Assembly (NCBI RefSeq): GCF_018687715.1
Contig: NC_056765.1
Coordinates: forward strand, 25,999,129-26,063,128
Length of the DNA stretch: 64,000 bases
Reading direction: 5' to 3'
Source of the DNA: Carya illinoinensis
Taxonomy: Eukaryota; Streptophyta; Magnoliopsida; Fagales; Juglandaceae
In this document: one piece after another, positions 1 through 10,860 of the stretch
Position numbering within the stretch: position 1 is the stretch's first letter
Layout of the letters: the number at the start of each line of letters is the position of its first letter
Made by a program: the position numbers and the translations under genes
The notes under the pieces: generated by a model
What the model saw: only the letters and a program-made list of their open reading frames with translations
What the model was told of the DNA's origin: nothing
Database searches by the model: none

Positions 1-591
1 CAGGAGCCGCTCCAGGTTCCAAGTCTATAACAAATTCCATTTCCCGCACAGGGGGTAGTCCAGGCAAGTCATCCACAAACACATCGGGGAATTCTTCCAC
101 AACTGGAATGTCTGCCAAAGACTTCTTCTCAGACGGCGTGGACACCATCTGAACCAAGAATGCATCCGCTCCCCATGCAATCTCTCTTCTTGCTTGAATT
201 GCCGATATAATTATCGGCTTTTCTTTCAATTTACTCCCCGCAAATTCCAGACAATCACCATCTGGAAGCTGAAAGCTAATTATCCGACTTCTGCAATTAA
301 TACTCGCAGAATATTGGTATAGCCAATCCATCCCGAGGATGATATCAAAATCCAACAGCTTAAACACCACCAAATCAGCATCCAAGAACCTTCCATCAAA
401 ATTTAACGGGCATCCCAAAGCAACCTTGGAACACCACACCATTTCACCATCGGGTAGAGCCACTACCATAGACTTCGGCAACGGTTCCGTGACCAAATTA
501 CACACCCGCACAAACGTGGAAGATACAAACGACTGTGATGCACCGGAATCAAACAAAGTGCAAGTATAAAACTCATACAAACGGACTCTTC
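1..591 (-). CDS. gypsy-1 pol, N-terminal part (protease and linker to RT), partial
   Basis: Aspartic protease and the linker into reverse transcriptase of a Ty3/gypsy Pol polyprotein. The protease would release the mature Gag and Pol proteins in the virus-like particle. Read on the minus strand from 591, the frame stays open for 197 codons to the window edge, so it is cut by the window and not broken inside it. The active-site block LFDSGASQSFVS is intact near 536-570. The conserved ILGMDWL block follows near 320-340, and the PDVFVDDLPGLPP motif that precedes RT lies near 48-90. There is no good ATG: the frame is best entered by splicing from gag across 592-687. RT, RNase H and integrase are outside the window. 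Confidence 0.82.
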
Positions 592-687
592 CTGAACCAA
601 ACACATTAATCCATGAAATCCAAAAAGCGAAGGAGAAACCAAATATACCAAAAATTAAATCCAACTTAAAATTAAATTAATCCATAC
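592..687 (-). other. Intron-like segment between gag and pol of gypsy-1 (96 bp)
   Basis: On the minus strand this begins GTATGG directly after ...ATTACAG and ends ...GGTTCAG before GAAGAG. It is AT-rich. Without removal, gag ends two codons in (stop at 677-679). Removal joins the frames in phase 1, turning VITG plus RVRLYEF into one continuous chain just before the protease DSGAS. Gypsy-2 has the same arrangement at 34,789-34,873. Splicing is inferred, not shown. Confidence 0.55.
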
Positions 688-1903
688 CTGTAATTACTCC
701 AGCATCATGGGTCGCTGGCGCCTCATCATCCACCTCTCCGGGTGTGACAGCATAAACCCGGGCTTGCACTGCTTGTCTCGGATTGGTTCTTCCACCGTGT
801 CTACCTCCACGGCTTCCTTGAACTCTGACGGGGCATTCCCGAGCAATATGTCCCACTTGGCCACACCGGTAACACTGGGGTCCACTACTCAGCCGACACT
901 CGCCCTCATGAGCTCTATTACACGCTCCACAAATTGGCACCCGTCCTCCCATTCAAACACTTGAGGACGCTTGAGGTCGAGTTCTAGTCCGCTGAATAAA
1001 TTTCTGAAGCGAACCCGAGCTGCTTCCTTCACCAGAAAAACTTCGCCTCTTATGCCATGGAGGGGAGCCCATACTCAGATTATTTTCTCGCTCCACAAGG
1101 GTGGCCACATCCACTAATTCCTGAAAAGTGGATATCCGATGGCCGACCACCATACGGCGTATATCAGGGCGTAGTCCCTCCTGAAAACGATCAGCTCGCA
1201 TCTCCTCTATGGCGATAAGGTGGGGAGCAAATCGCCCAAGTTCTATGAATCTCCGAGCGTACTGTTCCACTGTTGTGTCCCCTTGGACCAAATTTGAGAA
1301 CTCTCTTGCCTTTTGCTTCCTTACCGACGCGGGAAAGAAGCGGTCGTTAAATTCTTTCTTGAAGCGCTGCCAGGTCACAACAGCGAAAGATCCCAATTAT
1401 GATTCCAGCATCACCCTCTTGGTATCCCACCAATCAGACGCGGTGCCTTGCAACAGATAACTGGCGTAGAGTACTTGTTGCGCCTCGGTGCAACCACACA
1501 CCTCAAATTTTCTTTCCAAATCTTTGATCCATTTTTCAGCTTGAAGTGGATCCTCTTCTCCAGTGAAGTGTGGAGTTCTATGCGCCAGGAAGCGCTCATA
1601 GGTGCATCCGGCTTGCACCATGCTACTGGACCCTCCTGGGTACATCCAAGGCCCTCCCTGATGTGGCCAAGGACCTCCTGGTTGTGGCCAAAACCCTCCT
1701 TGCTGTGGACAAGGCCCTCCTTGTTGTGGCCAGGGACCCCCTTGTGGTGGCCAAGGTCCTCCTTGTTGTGGCCAAGGCCCTGTCTGTTGTGGCCTAATAT
1801 TCTGCTGCATGAACTTCGTCATCTGCCGTCTTGCTTCGGCTATGGAGTCATCTCTTGAGGTATTGTCCCGTGGCTCCTGAGTAGATTTCCTTGGTCTCCC
1901 CAT
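677..1903 (-). pseudogene. gypsy-1 gag, with two in-frame stops
   Basis: Gag (capsid/nucleocapsid) of the chromovirus, which would form the particle and bind the element RNA. ATG at 1903 (MGRPRKSTQ); one frame runs to a stop at 677. The N-terminal part carries a run of near-identical GPWPQQG-type heptads (about 1,620-1,800). A retrotransposon gag domain follows (WQRFKKEFNDRFFP, then VEQYARRFIELGRFAPHL, 1,396-1,150). The CCHC zinc knuckle CYRCGQVGHIAREC is intact near 830-875. Two stops interrupt the same frame: TAA at 1397-1399, just before the gag domain, and TGA at 953-955, before the knuckle. There is no frameshift, so decay is light. The last codons lie inside the intron-like segment and would be used only in unspliced RNA. 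Confidence 0.85.
1620..1800. repeat. Short tandem repeat coding GPWPQQG units in gag
   Basis: About eight imperfect copies of a 21-24 bp unit (plus strand, for example GGCCAAGGACCTCCTTGTTG with variants). Translated on the minus strand they give a Gly-Pro-Trp-Pro-Gln-Gln-Gly array in the N-terminal part of gypsy-1 gag. Copy boundaries are approximate. Confidence 0.7.
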
Positions 1904-2187
1904 TTTTTTCCTGCCACCACAACCTTTGACCCCCTTTCAGAAAACAAAAACAAATAAAACCAACAACAAACAAAAACAGAACCACAGACCAACACCACAT
2001 CACAGAAAACAAAAGAAACCAACTTGCAAAAACATAACTAAATAAATAAAAACAAACAAACAAGTTCAAACAAATAAAGCAATTAAAACAAATTAAATAA
2101 CTGTACTTAACATAATTTTTAAAACACAACCTAAAAAAATATTCTGGTACTACCTACGGGACATGTAGTTTAACCCAGAGCCAAACC

Positions 2188-2199
2188 GCTCTGATACCA
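2188..2199 (-). other. Primer binding site of gypsy-1
   Basis: The minus strand reads TGGTATCAGAGC, complementary to the 3' end of initiator tRNA-Met and the usual plant LTR-element primer site. It sits two bases inside the LTR end (CACA, then GG, then PBS), which fixes both the orientation and the LTR boundary. Confidence 0.9.
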
Positions 2200-2201
2200 C
2201 C

Positions 2202-3919
2202 TGTGACGCCCCCAAATCCCCACGCACGGACACGGGGAAATCGAGACGTCTGGATGGTGACAACCTGGGTCACCACCCTATCGACGAGTGCCATGTGTGT
2301 GCAAAAGCAACGTATGTGCACGAAGAAACACGCAATGGATAACGAAAGTCACAACTAAGTACCAGAATTTTTCTTAGTATAATACAAGCTGATTAAAACA
2401 TACATAAATAAAATATTACAAAAACACAAATATAGTTTCAAAACAAACTCTAAAGCATAACTTCGACTCAAAACTCCGGCGGAGCCGCATCCTCGGGCTC
2501 AGCCTCCTCCTCCTCCTCCTCGAATCCTACACCAAAATCTACGGAACCAAAAATGGTACCACAGGTAAGTAAAATCCAAACACCACCAGATAAAAGCATA
2601 TAGAACTCAAACAATATGCATGAAGTGATGCCAATGCGCAAACCTAGAAAAAAAACATATTTTTCCATGCACGCCAAAAAAATCTCATTTGGCCCAAAAA
2701 CAATTCCTTTCCAAATATCACGCCAAAAGTCACATTTGGCTCATAACCATCCCAAACCATTATCCAATTTAATCCGTATGCACCATGACCTCCCCTAGGG
2801 GTCATCCGCACACCCTGGTTCCAGTACGACACCGCAGGTTAGGACCACGCATGTGACACCTAACGAGCGATGCCAAGTTCCGTACCCCGCGCGTTCGTAG
2901 TCAAACATCCTCTAACCCTCGCTAGCGAAGGGCCACAGAGTCGGTGCGTAGAGCGATGCCTAGTTCCGCTCTCGGCGCGTTCGTAGCCAAGCATCCCCTA
3001 GCCCCCGCTCCTGTCGTCGCCCAGCGACAACCCAAGGGACGTCACTCAGTTTATTCCGCTCCCGAGTGACCAGAGGAGCTCCACCGAGATAATACCTCAT
3101 CCCGGCTTGGGGTCGTGATACACACGCACCCGAAAGTCCACTTACGCCAATTAAACAGGCTTTTCTCAATTAAAAAAAAACACACGATTATGCACTATGT
3201 AAATGCTATATCAATGCACAAAAATAATCAACCAACATAAATCAATAAAACAAGCAACTCCGTTCTCCATCCATCCGACCCCCGAACTCCTCGGACTCAG
3301 TCTGGAATCAACCAACCAGCAGATAAATTATTGAATGAGCAAAATATATTTAAATCTGAAAATAGGGTTTGGAAAATACTTACAGCGCTATATGGTATTT
3401 TTAGAAAGCTTGCGGCGTTGCAAACGGCGGAGAAAAAGCAACATAACAGTGAAAATTCACTGTGGCCGTGGGTTGTAAAATACCCACTTTCGAACGGGGA
3501 CAAACTAGGGCTTGGGATTGATAGAGAATGGTCTAAGGATGATTATGAAGCTATTGGAAGTGATGGTTGGCCGTGGGTGGCGGCGAAATCGGTGGAGGGA
3601 GGCTGGATTTCCCAAAATGGAAAGTTAGCTCGTGGGAGCTGTTCCGGTGGCTATTAGGGGCCGGAAATGGGTGGGTTAGGACGGCAAGGAACCGGTGATA
3701 AAGTGGTTAAGAAGTGGTGGCCGGAGGTGGAGCGACGGCGGCGGATCAAGGCAAAATCCGTGGGGCTTCAATGGCGTTTTCCGGTCAAACGGCTGGCCGG
3801 ATGGGGCTGGGATTTGGTGGGGTGGTGCGCCGGAGGGAGGGGCTTCGACCGGTGGGGGTGGTGTCGCCCACGGTGGCCGGACGGCGATGGGTCGGGGCTG
3901 GGGGTACTTCCAGCGTGGG

Positions 3920-4004
<85 letters not shown>

Positions 4005-4339
4005 GATCGGGAGAGGAAGAAAGAAGAAAAAGAAAAGAAAGAAAAAAAAGAAAAAGAAAAAGAAAGAAGAAAAAGAAAAGAGAAAAAGGGAAAAAGGAAA
4101 AAGGAAAAAAGAGATGTAGGAAGAAATGAGGTCCAATCCTCACTCCAGACAACAAAACAAAACCGCCGAGAAAGAGATTAAAAAACCGTAAAACAAATAA
4201 ATAAATAAATAAATAAAACACAACATCCAACAAATAAAACTAAATTTAAAATGTAAAAATTTAAAATAAATAAACTAATATATTAATTAAAATAAAAACA
4301 ACACTTCAGTGAGAATACATGCAAAAGCGGGTCATCACA
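2202..4339 (-). repeat. 5' LTR of gypsy-1 (about 2.14 kb)
   Basis: Bounded on the plus strand by TGTGACGCCCCCAAATCCCC at 2202 and GGGTCATCACA ending at 4339, so TG...CA on the element strand (TGTGATGACCC...GGGGCGTCACA). It adjoins the PBS. It contains a block near 2,940-3,140 (GACAACCCAAGGGACGTCAC and flanks) that recurs, diverged, at 11,620-11,830 in the LTR of gypsy-3. It also holds a long GA microsatellite. Open frames inside it lack element or host protein similarity and are treated as chance. Confidence 0.85.
3915..4120 (+). repeat. (GA)n microsatellite and purine-only tract in the LTR
   Basis: About 80 bp of pure GA repeat (3,923-4,003), followed after a short break by about 110 bp of almost pure A/G (GAAAGAAAAAG-type). 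Strand purine bias is near total for roughly 200 bp. The open frames here (Arg-Glu and Leu-Ser arrays) are artefacts of the repeat. Confidence 0.95.
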
Positions 4340-6640
4340 ATGGATTTGCATGGGTTTTTCAATGAGATTACATGTCAAAGTAAAAAGGTTGGAGCAACTT
4401 CTAGATCATACAAACAAATGGAAGTTTTTAGAGGAGCACTTGAATTTTGTTTCCTTAGTGACTTACTTACAAAGGGACATAAATCTACATGGTCAAACAG
4501 GTTTACCAAGGAAAGGCTTAATCGAGATGTGGTTAATTCTGAATAGTAGCATATGTTCCCAGATTCCACTTGTTTTGTATTGCCTACTTTAAAATTAGAT
4601 CACTCTCCACTCCACATAATACTCTTTAGGAACAACAATGGTAGAAGAGGAAACACTACATATTCATATATGAAGCTGCTTGGGCCTTGAGAGATGACTA
4701 CTTGAGTGTATTAAAGAAGCCTAGAGTAAGGAGATTGGAGGAAAGAAGGGACTAACAGTGATGAGAAACAAACTCCAAAATTGTAAAAAGGCCTCAAGAT
4801 GTCGAATTTTTCCAATTACATAAACATCCCAATAGACAAAAGGAGGAAAGTAAAGAGGATTGCAGAACTACAGGGATTATGGAATGGAGACCACCTCAGC
4901 ACTATTTAAAATTTCCAAGATGAAGAGGAATTCATTTTAGTAGAGGAAGATATCAAATGGAAGGAGTGAGCAAAATAAAACTAGTTGCAACAATAGATAG
5001 AAACACTAAATTATACGGCATGTATGCAAACCAGAGAAGAAAAACCAACTCTATCAACCAGACAATGGATCATCAAGGAAGCTTAATAACTGTTCAATCA
5101 TTGATAGGTGATTTATTCATTGATTTCTTTTCTAATCTTTTTACTTCTTCTAATCCTTCTACTATTGCTAATTGTCTCAATGGCATGGAAATCACAATTT
5201 CAACTGACATGAACTCAAAGCTTATATTTGATTTTACTAAATTGGAAGTGAAAGAAACTATTTTTCAAATCGACCCTCTGAGTTTTCTAGGCTCTAATGG
5301 TTTCCCAACTCAATTTTATCAAGTTAAATGGGCAACTAGTGGGAAGGATGTGTGTCAATTTGTGCTTTAAGTCCTAAGGTAGGGTGGTTCTTTAAAGAGC
5401 GTTAATGAAACTCTTATTACACTCATTCCAAAGATTAAGGAACCAAATAAATTCTCTGATTTTAGATCAATCAGTCTATGCAATGTTAATTACAAAATAG
5501 TAGCAAAGGTGTTAGCCAATAGGCTAAAGAAAGTCCTTCCTGATATTATATACTCCAATCAAAGTGTCTTTGTTCCAGGTAGGCTAATTACTAATAATAT
5601 TCTTGTAACCTATAAAACTTTACATACCTTGAATTCTTGAATGCAAGTTCAATTAGGCTATATGAAACTTAAACTTGACATGAGGAAGGCATATTATTGA
5701 GTGAAGTGGAAATTTCTTGAAGAACTTATGATCGGGTTTTGGTCTTAGATGGATATAACTATTGATGAATTGCATTGCTTCAGTTTGTTACTCTATTTTA
5801 ATCAATGGTGAACCACATCAATTTTTTTCTCCTCCATCAAGGGGTCTAAGACAGGGAGATCCATTTTCCCCATATCTTGTCATCATATGTGAATAAGTTT
5901 TAACATCTTTCCTACACCAAGCAACAGCAAGAGGTACCATTACAAATGTTCCTATTGGGAAAGGGCCAATTTGTATCAATCACCCTTTTTTTTTTCTTTT
6001 TTCTTTTTCAAATTACAACCTCCTTTTTTGCAAAACTAATTCATTGGAGTGGAGTAGAGTTTTTCATATATTGGAGGCCTATGAAAAGGCATTAGATCAA
6101 ATGCTAAACAAAGAAAAGACCTCCATATTTTTTAGTTGGAACACTCTTCCAAATTTACAAAGAACTATTCTAAAAATTGTAGGGGTGAAGTCTACTAGAT
6201 CATACGAGAAGTATTTTGGCCTACCTACTATTATGGAAAGATCAAAGACTACTGCATTTCACTCACCTATTGACAAGATTTGAGCCCAGATTACCACTTG
6301 GAAAACAAAATTCTTGTCAGCAGTAGGCAAAGAGATTCTCTTGAAAGTTGTTTTCTAACTAATTCCCGCTTATACTATAGGATCTTTCTCCTCCCTCAAT
6401 CAATCACTCAGGGACTAAACAGATTGTAAAAAAGCTCTAGTGGGGATATAATGAAAACCATTCAAAAATTTAGTGGGTTAGATGGGATCAAATGTGACTT
6501 TCTAAGGAGAGGGGAGGGTTGGGTTTAGAAAATTTAAAAGATTTAATTTTGCCGTGTTTTCCAAGCAAAATTGACATTTATTATAAAACCCAAAATCCCT
6601 TCTTGCTAGAGTATTCAAACAAAAGTAATTTCTACAGTTT
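4340..6640 (+). pseudogene. LINE-1: L1-type non-LTR retrotransposon remnant (endonuclease C-terminus, RT)
   Basis: ORF2 of a plant L1-type LINE, plus strand, heavily decayed. It starts at the gypsy-1 LTR border inside the endonuclease (HGFFNEI, degenerate from GDFNEI, then STWSNRF and ERLNRD to about 4,530). The region before RT follows (RRKTNSINQTMDHQGSL near 5,035-5,090). RT blocks come next: SNGFPTQFYQVKW (5,290-5,330), FRSISLCNVNYKIVAKVL (5,462-5,515) and SVFVPGRLITNNI (5,560-5,605). After that come parts of the C-terminal domain (YFGLPTIMERSK, 6,213-6,245, and GGLGLENLKD-like near 6,510-6,540). Many stops and frameshifts; no YADD box is readable. The 5' part must lie left of gypsy-1, outside the window. 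The right end abuts an LTR fragment near 6,645; no poly(A) tail is seen. Confidence 0.85.
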
Positions 6641-6644
6641 GACA

Positions 6645-8690
6645 GGTGGAAAAATCTAAGGATTTCACATCCTAAATTTTAGGATTTCACATCCTAACTC
6701 CAAAACATTAAAATTTATATTCATGTATATTTTGTCATAAATCCAATTATCCAAGTAGAAAAATTTAAAACACATCACCACAATGTCAACCATGACAAGG
6801 CCGAAACATACATAAGCCACCTTATTTCTCATGCTAAATCGAAATATTGCAATATGGAAAATCATATCATATGATCAAATAACATACAAGAAAAGTAAAC
6901 AAGGCTTACTTCACAAAAATCACATATCCTTTCAATATAAAACCTCAAGTTTTTAAACCTTAAGCACTACTTTTGATTTTTATGGCTTTATCTCTCTTTA
7001 AAACAACTCCAAGAACTCCAAAAGTTCAAAACAAAAAATTCCAATACATTCATAATATACTCATAAGAGCTAACATGCTTTGAATCATCAAACCAAAACC
7101 ACAAAAATCCATCTTGAAGCATTCGTCCTTAACATTTTCACCAAAGCCAATTCATATATGGTTTGGTTTTGATCAAACCCCGTTGATCCAAAACATAGTA
7201 TGAAACAAATCATAAATCAACAACATCATATGGTTAAAAATCATGCCCTAAAGTATATCTAAGCATGTAACTCAAGATCATATGGCAAAAATTGAATCAA
7301 AATATCAATCTACCCAAAAACCTTAAATACATGACCTAACAGAACTCCTTCATGCATAAAAAATCATATCTTTAAAACCAACACTAAAAGTACTTAAACT
7401 AACATCCTAACATTTAAATAAAAGTTTTAGGAATATTATATAAAAATATTAAAGCCATTGGAGCATGATTTCTCAATAAAAGATTCAAGCTTATTCAATA
7501 CAGAAACTATTTTCAACCTTCTAATTTTAACTTTTTGGATCTAACTACAAGTTACATCAAAAGCTTATAACATACAAAAAATCTTCATCAGTCATATATA
7601 TTAGCATGTTAAATATACTTTTTTAAAAAATAAAACCAAAATCTTTTCAATAACTTGGTCAAAATCATCAAAATCGATATGGCCCATAATGACCTCTTCA
7701 TTCTTAAACCAACTTTTGACACTCAAATGACCATGAAAATTGATATAAAATATACCAACAGAAACTAGAATCAAATAGAAAAAAATTTGTGAAGGATAAT
7801 CCATGAGAAAATACTTACAACTGCTTCAAAACATGTTGAGCAAGATAAGCCAGAAAATCTAACCGAGAGTTCTTTGGTTTTTTCTCTAGGAAAAGGGTCA
7901 AAAAGTGACCAAATGAAAAGGTAAAGGACTTTGACATCTCTTACACATCTTGAGGGTGATACAATGGGTGTGAATAACACTTAGAGTGATGGGTGTGTCT
8001 ACCAAAACTAGGCTTAAAACCATGGGCAATAGCTAGCCCAAGAAGCTTCCTTGTGAAGGGTGCTATGAGGCTGCTCTTGGCCTTCCCATCATGCATTATT
8101 TGGGGCTACTTTGGGCAATATTAGGGTTGCCATGGCAAGGGAAAACTTCCTTCACAAGCATTGCTTTGGTGGCTCAATTTCGTGTGCCTTAACCAAATGA
8201 ACTTCCATTTAGGATTTTTAATGGGGTTTGGTTGGGGTCTCAGTTGTTATCAAGCTAAAATTCAAAAATTACCAAGGTTTAAAAAAATAAATAATAATGT
8301 AATAACATGAATTGGATGATTAATAACATGTGAAAGTGCTTTAATTCAGTAAGTAAATACTAAGCTAAAACAGGGTTCATTTAATGCTTGGAGGCAAACT
8401 TTAGCATTTGGAGAAACCATTTAGGGTTTTGGTTTTCTTCAAGCTTTTGGAGTTTCAATTGGATTTCAAGTATTTAGACTTTCGCTAGAGTTGAAACTAT
8501 CTTTGGTTTGGCACAAATTGGATGGTTGGATGGAATAGTATTTGGCTTATGTGATATGACCACAAAGCTTGATTTTCTTCATATTTTCATCTCATGGTTT
8601 CTCTTGGTGAATTGCTAAGTGTCTAATGCTATTTACCAAGTGTGGCCAAGATCTTTCCAAATGTTCAAATTAAACTTTTCTAAGATGCCA
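6645..8690 (-). repeat. LTR fragment, copy A (same family as the gypsy-2 LTR)
   Basis: Minus-orientation, diverged copy of the LTR present at 39,208-41,790 (B) and 41,898-44,573 (C). Diagnostic shared blocks are TTTCACATCCTAACTCC (near 6,685; compare 42,147 and the reverse complement near 41,557) and the TGACAAGGCCGAAACATAC block near 6,793. The long central part (7,100-8,250) also reads the same as in C. It is truncated at both ends and carries no coding part of the element. Open frames within it are not conserved between copies. Confidence 0.82.
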
Positions 8691-10860
8691 AATTTGGATA
8701 GGGGTTGTAACTCCTAGAATTGCATTAAAACATGAAAGTAGAGCTATCTTGGACAAGGCGTTATTGGACTTCAACTGTTGAAGGTAAATGGGGGGTATAA
8801 CCCTTCTTCACTTAGGCCTTGGAGGAGTGTTTCCTTGGTCTGTGTATCCTTGACAACAAAGTAAGAATTAGTTAAAATGAAAATAATAGTTACTATCTTT
8901 ACAAAAAGCATTGAATAGAAAGAATATTTGAGGAGGCATGTGGGATGTACAATATTGATTATGTCTGCGGTAGTTGTAGCACAGTTTTGAAGTGTCGATT
9001 TCATATGGAGACAAATGAAAAGAATAGTAGAAGGAACAAAAAAACTAAAGAAAAATATTAAATGATTAATGGAGAATAAAAATTAATTTTAAATACAAAT
9101 TAAAGTAAAACAAAGTTACAAACGGAAGAAGTACTCAAATTTGAATAACAATAGAGCGTCGGGAATCCATTGCACAAATCCGGTATTTTAATTATTCTTA
9201 ATTCATTGGAAAACTCAATTGGAAACTCAATTCCTGAAATTTTCAATTAGAAAGTATTGATTTATAAACCAAAATTAAACCAAATGTAACCTTTTGAAAA
9301 ATCATTCACCACTTCTAAATACGTAAATTATTATCCCTATTGAGAAAATCCAACGACGACAATATACTAAAAGAGCGATATTACAAAAAAAACTAAATCA
9401 ATAAAAATAAATAATTGATCCAAATATAATAAAAAAACTAATCCATTTAATAGAAAAAACATAACTGAATCTATAAACAGAATAAATTCTATGATTATTC
9501 GGAGAAAAAAATATCAATAATGAATTAAAAATGATAAGACAAAAGAGTTTTAATAATTGAAAATCAAATATATAAATTAAAAGTACTATCTAATGTACAA
9601 GTTTATCTCTAATCTTACTTAAAAATTTAATTACTTATAAATATAATGAACAATAAAAATTTTAAGAGAAAATTAAAGTAAACGGCAGCTATGAATCTTC
9701 GTTCTTCAGTCCTGCGTCTCATCCAAGGCGCTCCTTCTTCCCCATAAGAACAAAACTTTCTTTTCAATCTCTCTAATCGACTGTCGTCCAGCCCTACTTG
9801 AAAAAAATGACCTCTCACGTAAAACCCCAAAAAGTAGTACTCCCTAGTAAGACAAAACTGCCCCTTTATATTCCAAAAGCAAAATAAATTATAATGCTTG
9901 GTACACTAAAGCTCCCCAGTTCGATCCTGGGAAGCAACATTCTGACCAACTTCATTAGAAAGAAAAATGATAATGCTTGGTGATGGGTCCCGTGGGCCTT
10001 TATTTCTTTCAAACCTCCAGACTATTTGATTAAAATCAAGTCCCTTCTAGTGTTGCGTGGCTAGCTTATTTGAATTGAAGTTGGGCCCATGTAAGTGCAA
10101 CCCAAAGTGCTTCATCTATATGAGATTTAAAAAAAAAAAAAAAAAGCCCAATTGTAAATTATTTCTTCTTACCAACTAATAATACAATATTTGAGATGCA
10201 AAATATTATAAAATCATGCTCAAATATAGCTCAGCACAAATAAATATTAAATTCAATAATATAAATTATATCTTATTATTTCTATTTACATTTTACTATT
10301 TTAATCAAATAATATAGTATTTAGAATATACTTTCGCACACTCATCAAATATTTTGTAAAAGAAAAGTGCAAGAGAGAAGAACCAGTGTGATTTGTGGGC
10401 AAACTTTATCCATTCCCAACTTTAACTTTTATCACTCCATTGGCTCCACTTGCCAAATACCATGGCTATTCTACTTCTTGAGTGGTGTGAGTCTCTGGTG
10501 CCCCCAGACCCCATTTATTGTTTGGTGAGAAACCATGGTGCCCAAGATGTCTTCCAAATAGGCTACATCCCTCACATAAAATCAAAACTTGTGTGATTGT
10601 ATGCCATGCACACATGTGTAGTAAAGTTGCAGCAAAAAATTGTAAGTTATTAGTTATATAACTAATATTAATAGTACCAGAGATTTGTATATTAGTCACC
10701 CATCAATAGTAATAGTATCCATATATAAGTCATTATCACTTCATCAATAATGTAATTATAGACAAATTGTTGATCGCCCAACCTAAATAATATTACACCA
10801 TAAACTGTTCATCACCTAAATAGAATAAATATCCTACATCACAAAATAATGTAAAGTTAA
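8691..10860. other. AT-rich intergenic DNA, no gene recognised
   Basis: About 2.2 kb without a convincing coding region, LTR or RNA gene. Contains an A-run of about 18 near 10,128-10,145 and long A/T-rich stretches (9,040-9,660). The short open frames do not resemble any family I know. Confidence 0.6.

Larger units (their letters stand above)
1..4339 (-). mobile_element. gypsy-1: Ty3/gypsy chromovirus (Tekay/Del-like), 5' portion
   Basis: Minus-strand LTR retrotransposon; its 5' LTR, primer binding site, leader, gag and the start of pol lie in the window, and the rest runs off the left edge. Reading from right to left the order is LTR (4339-2202), PBS (2199-2188), leader, gag (1903-688), a short intron-like gap, then protease and the RT linker (591-1). 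The gag type, single zinc knuckle, protease with DSGAS and the downstream ILGMDWL block are typical of plant chromoviruses. On the right the LTR abuts LINE endonuclease sequence, so the element probably inserted into that LINE. The left end and target duplication cannot be seen. Confidence 0.88.

Noticed and set aside
3667..4181. Long open frames on both strands over the GA tract (Arg-Glu and Leu-Ser repeats)
   Set aside because: All are products of the dinucleotide repeat, which is open in several frames at once; no family similarity outside it.
9905..9945. tRNA-like T arm (CAGTTCGATCCTGG)
   Set aside because: No D arm, anticodon arm or acceptor stem can be folded around it.
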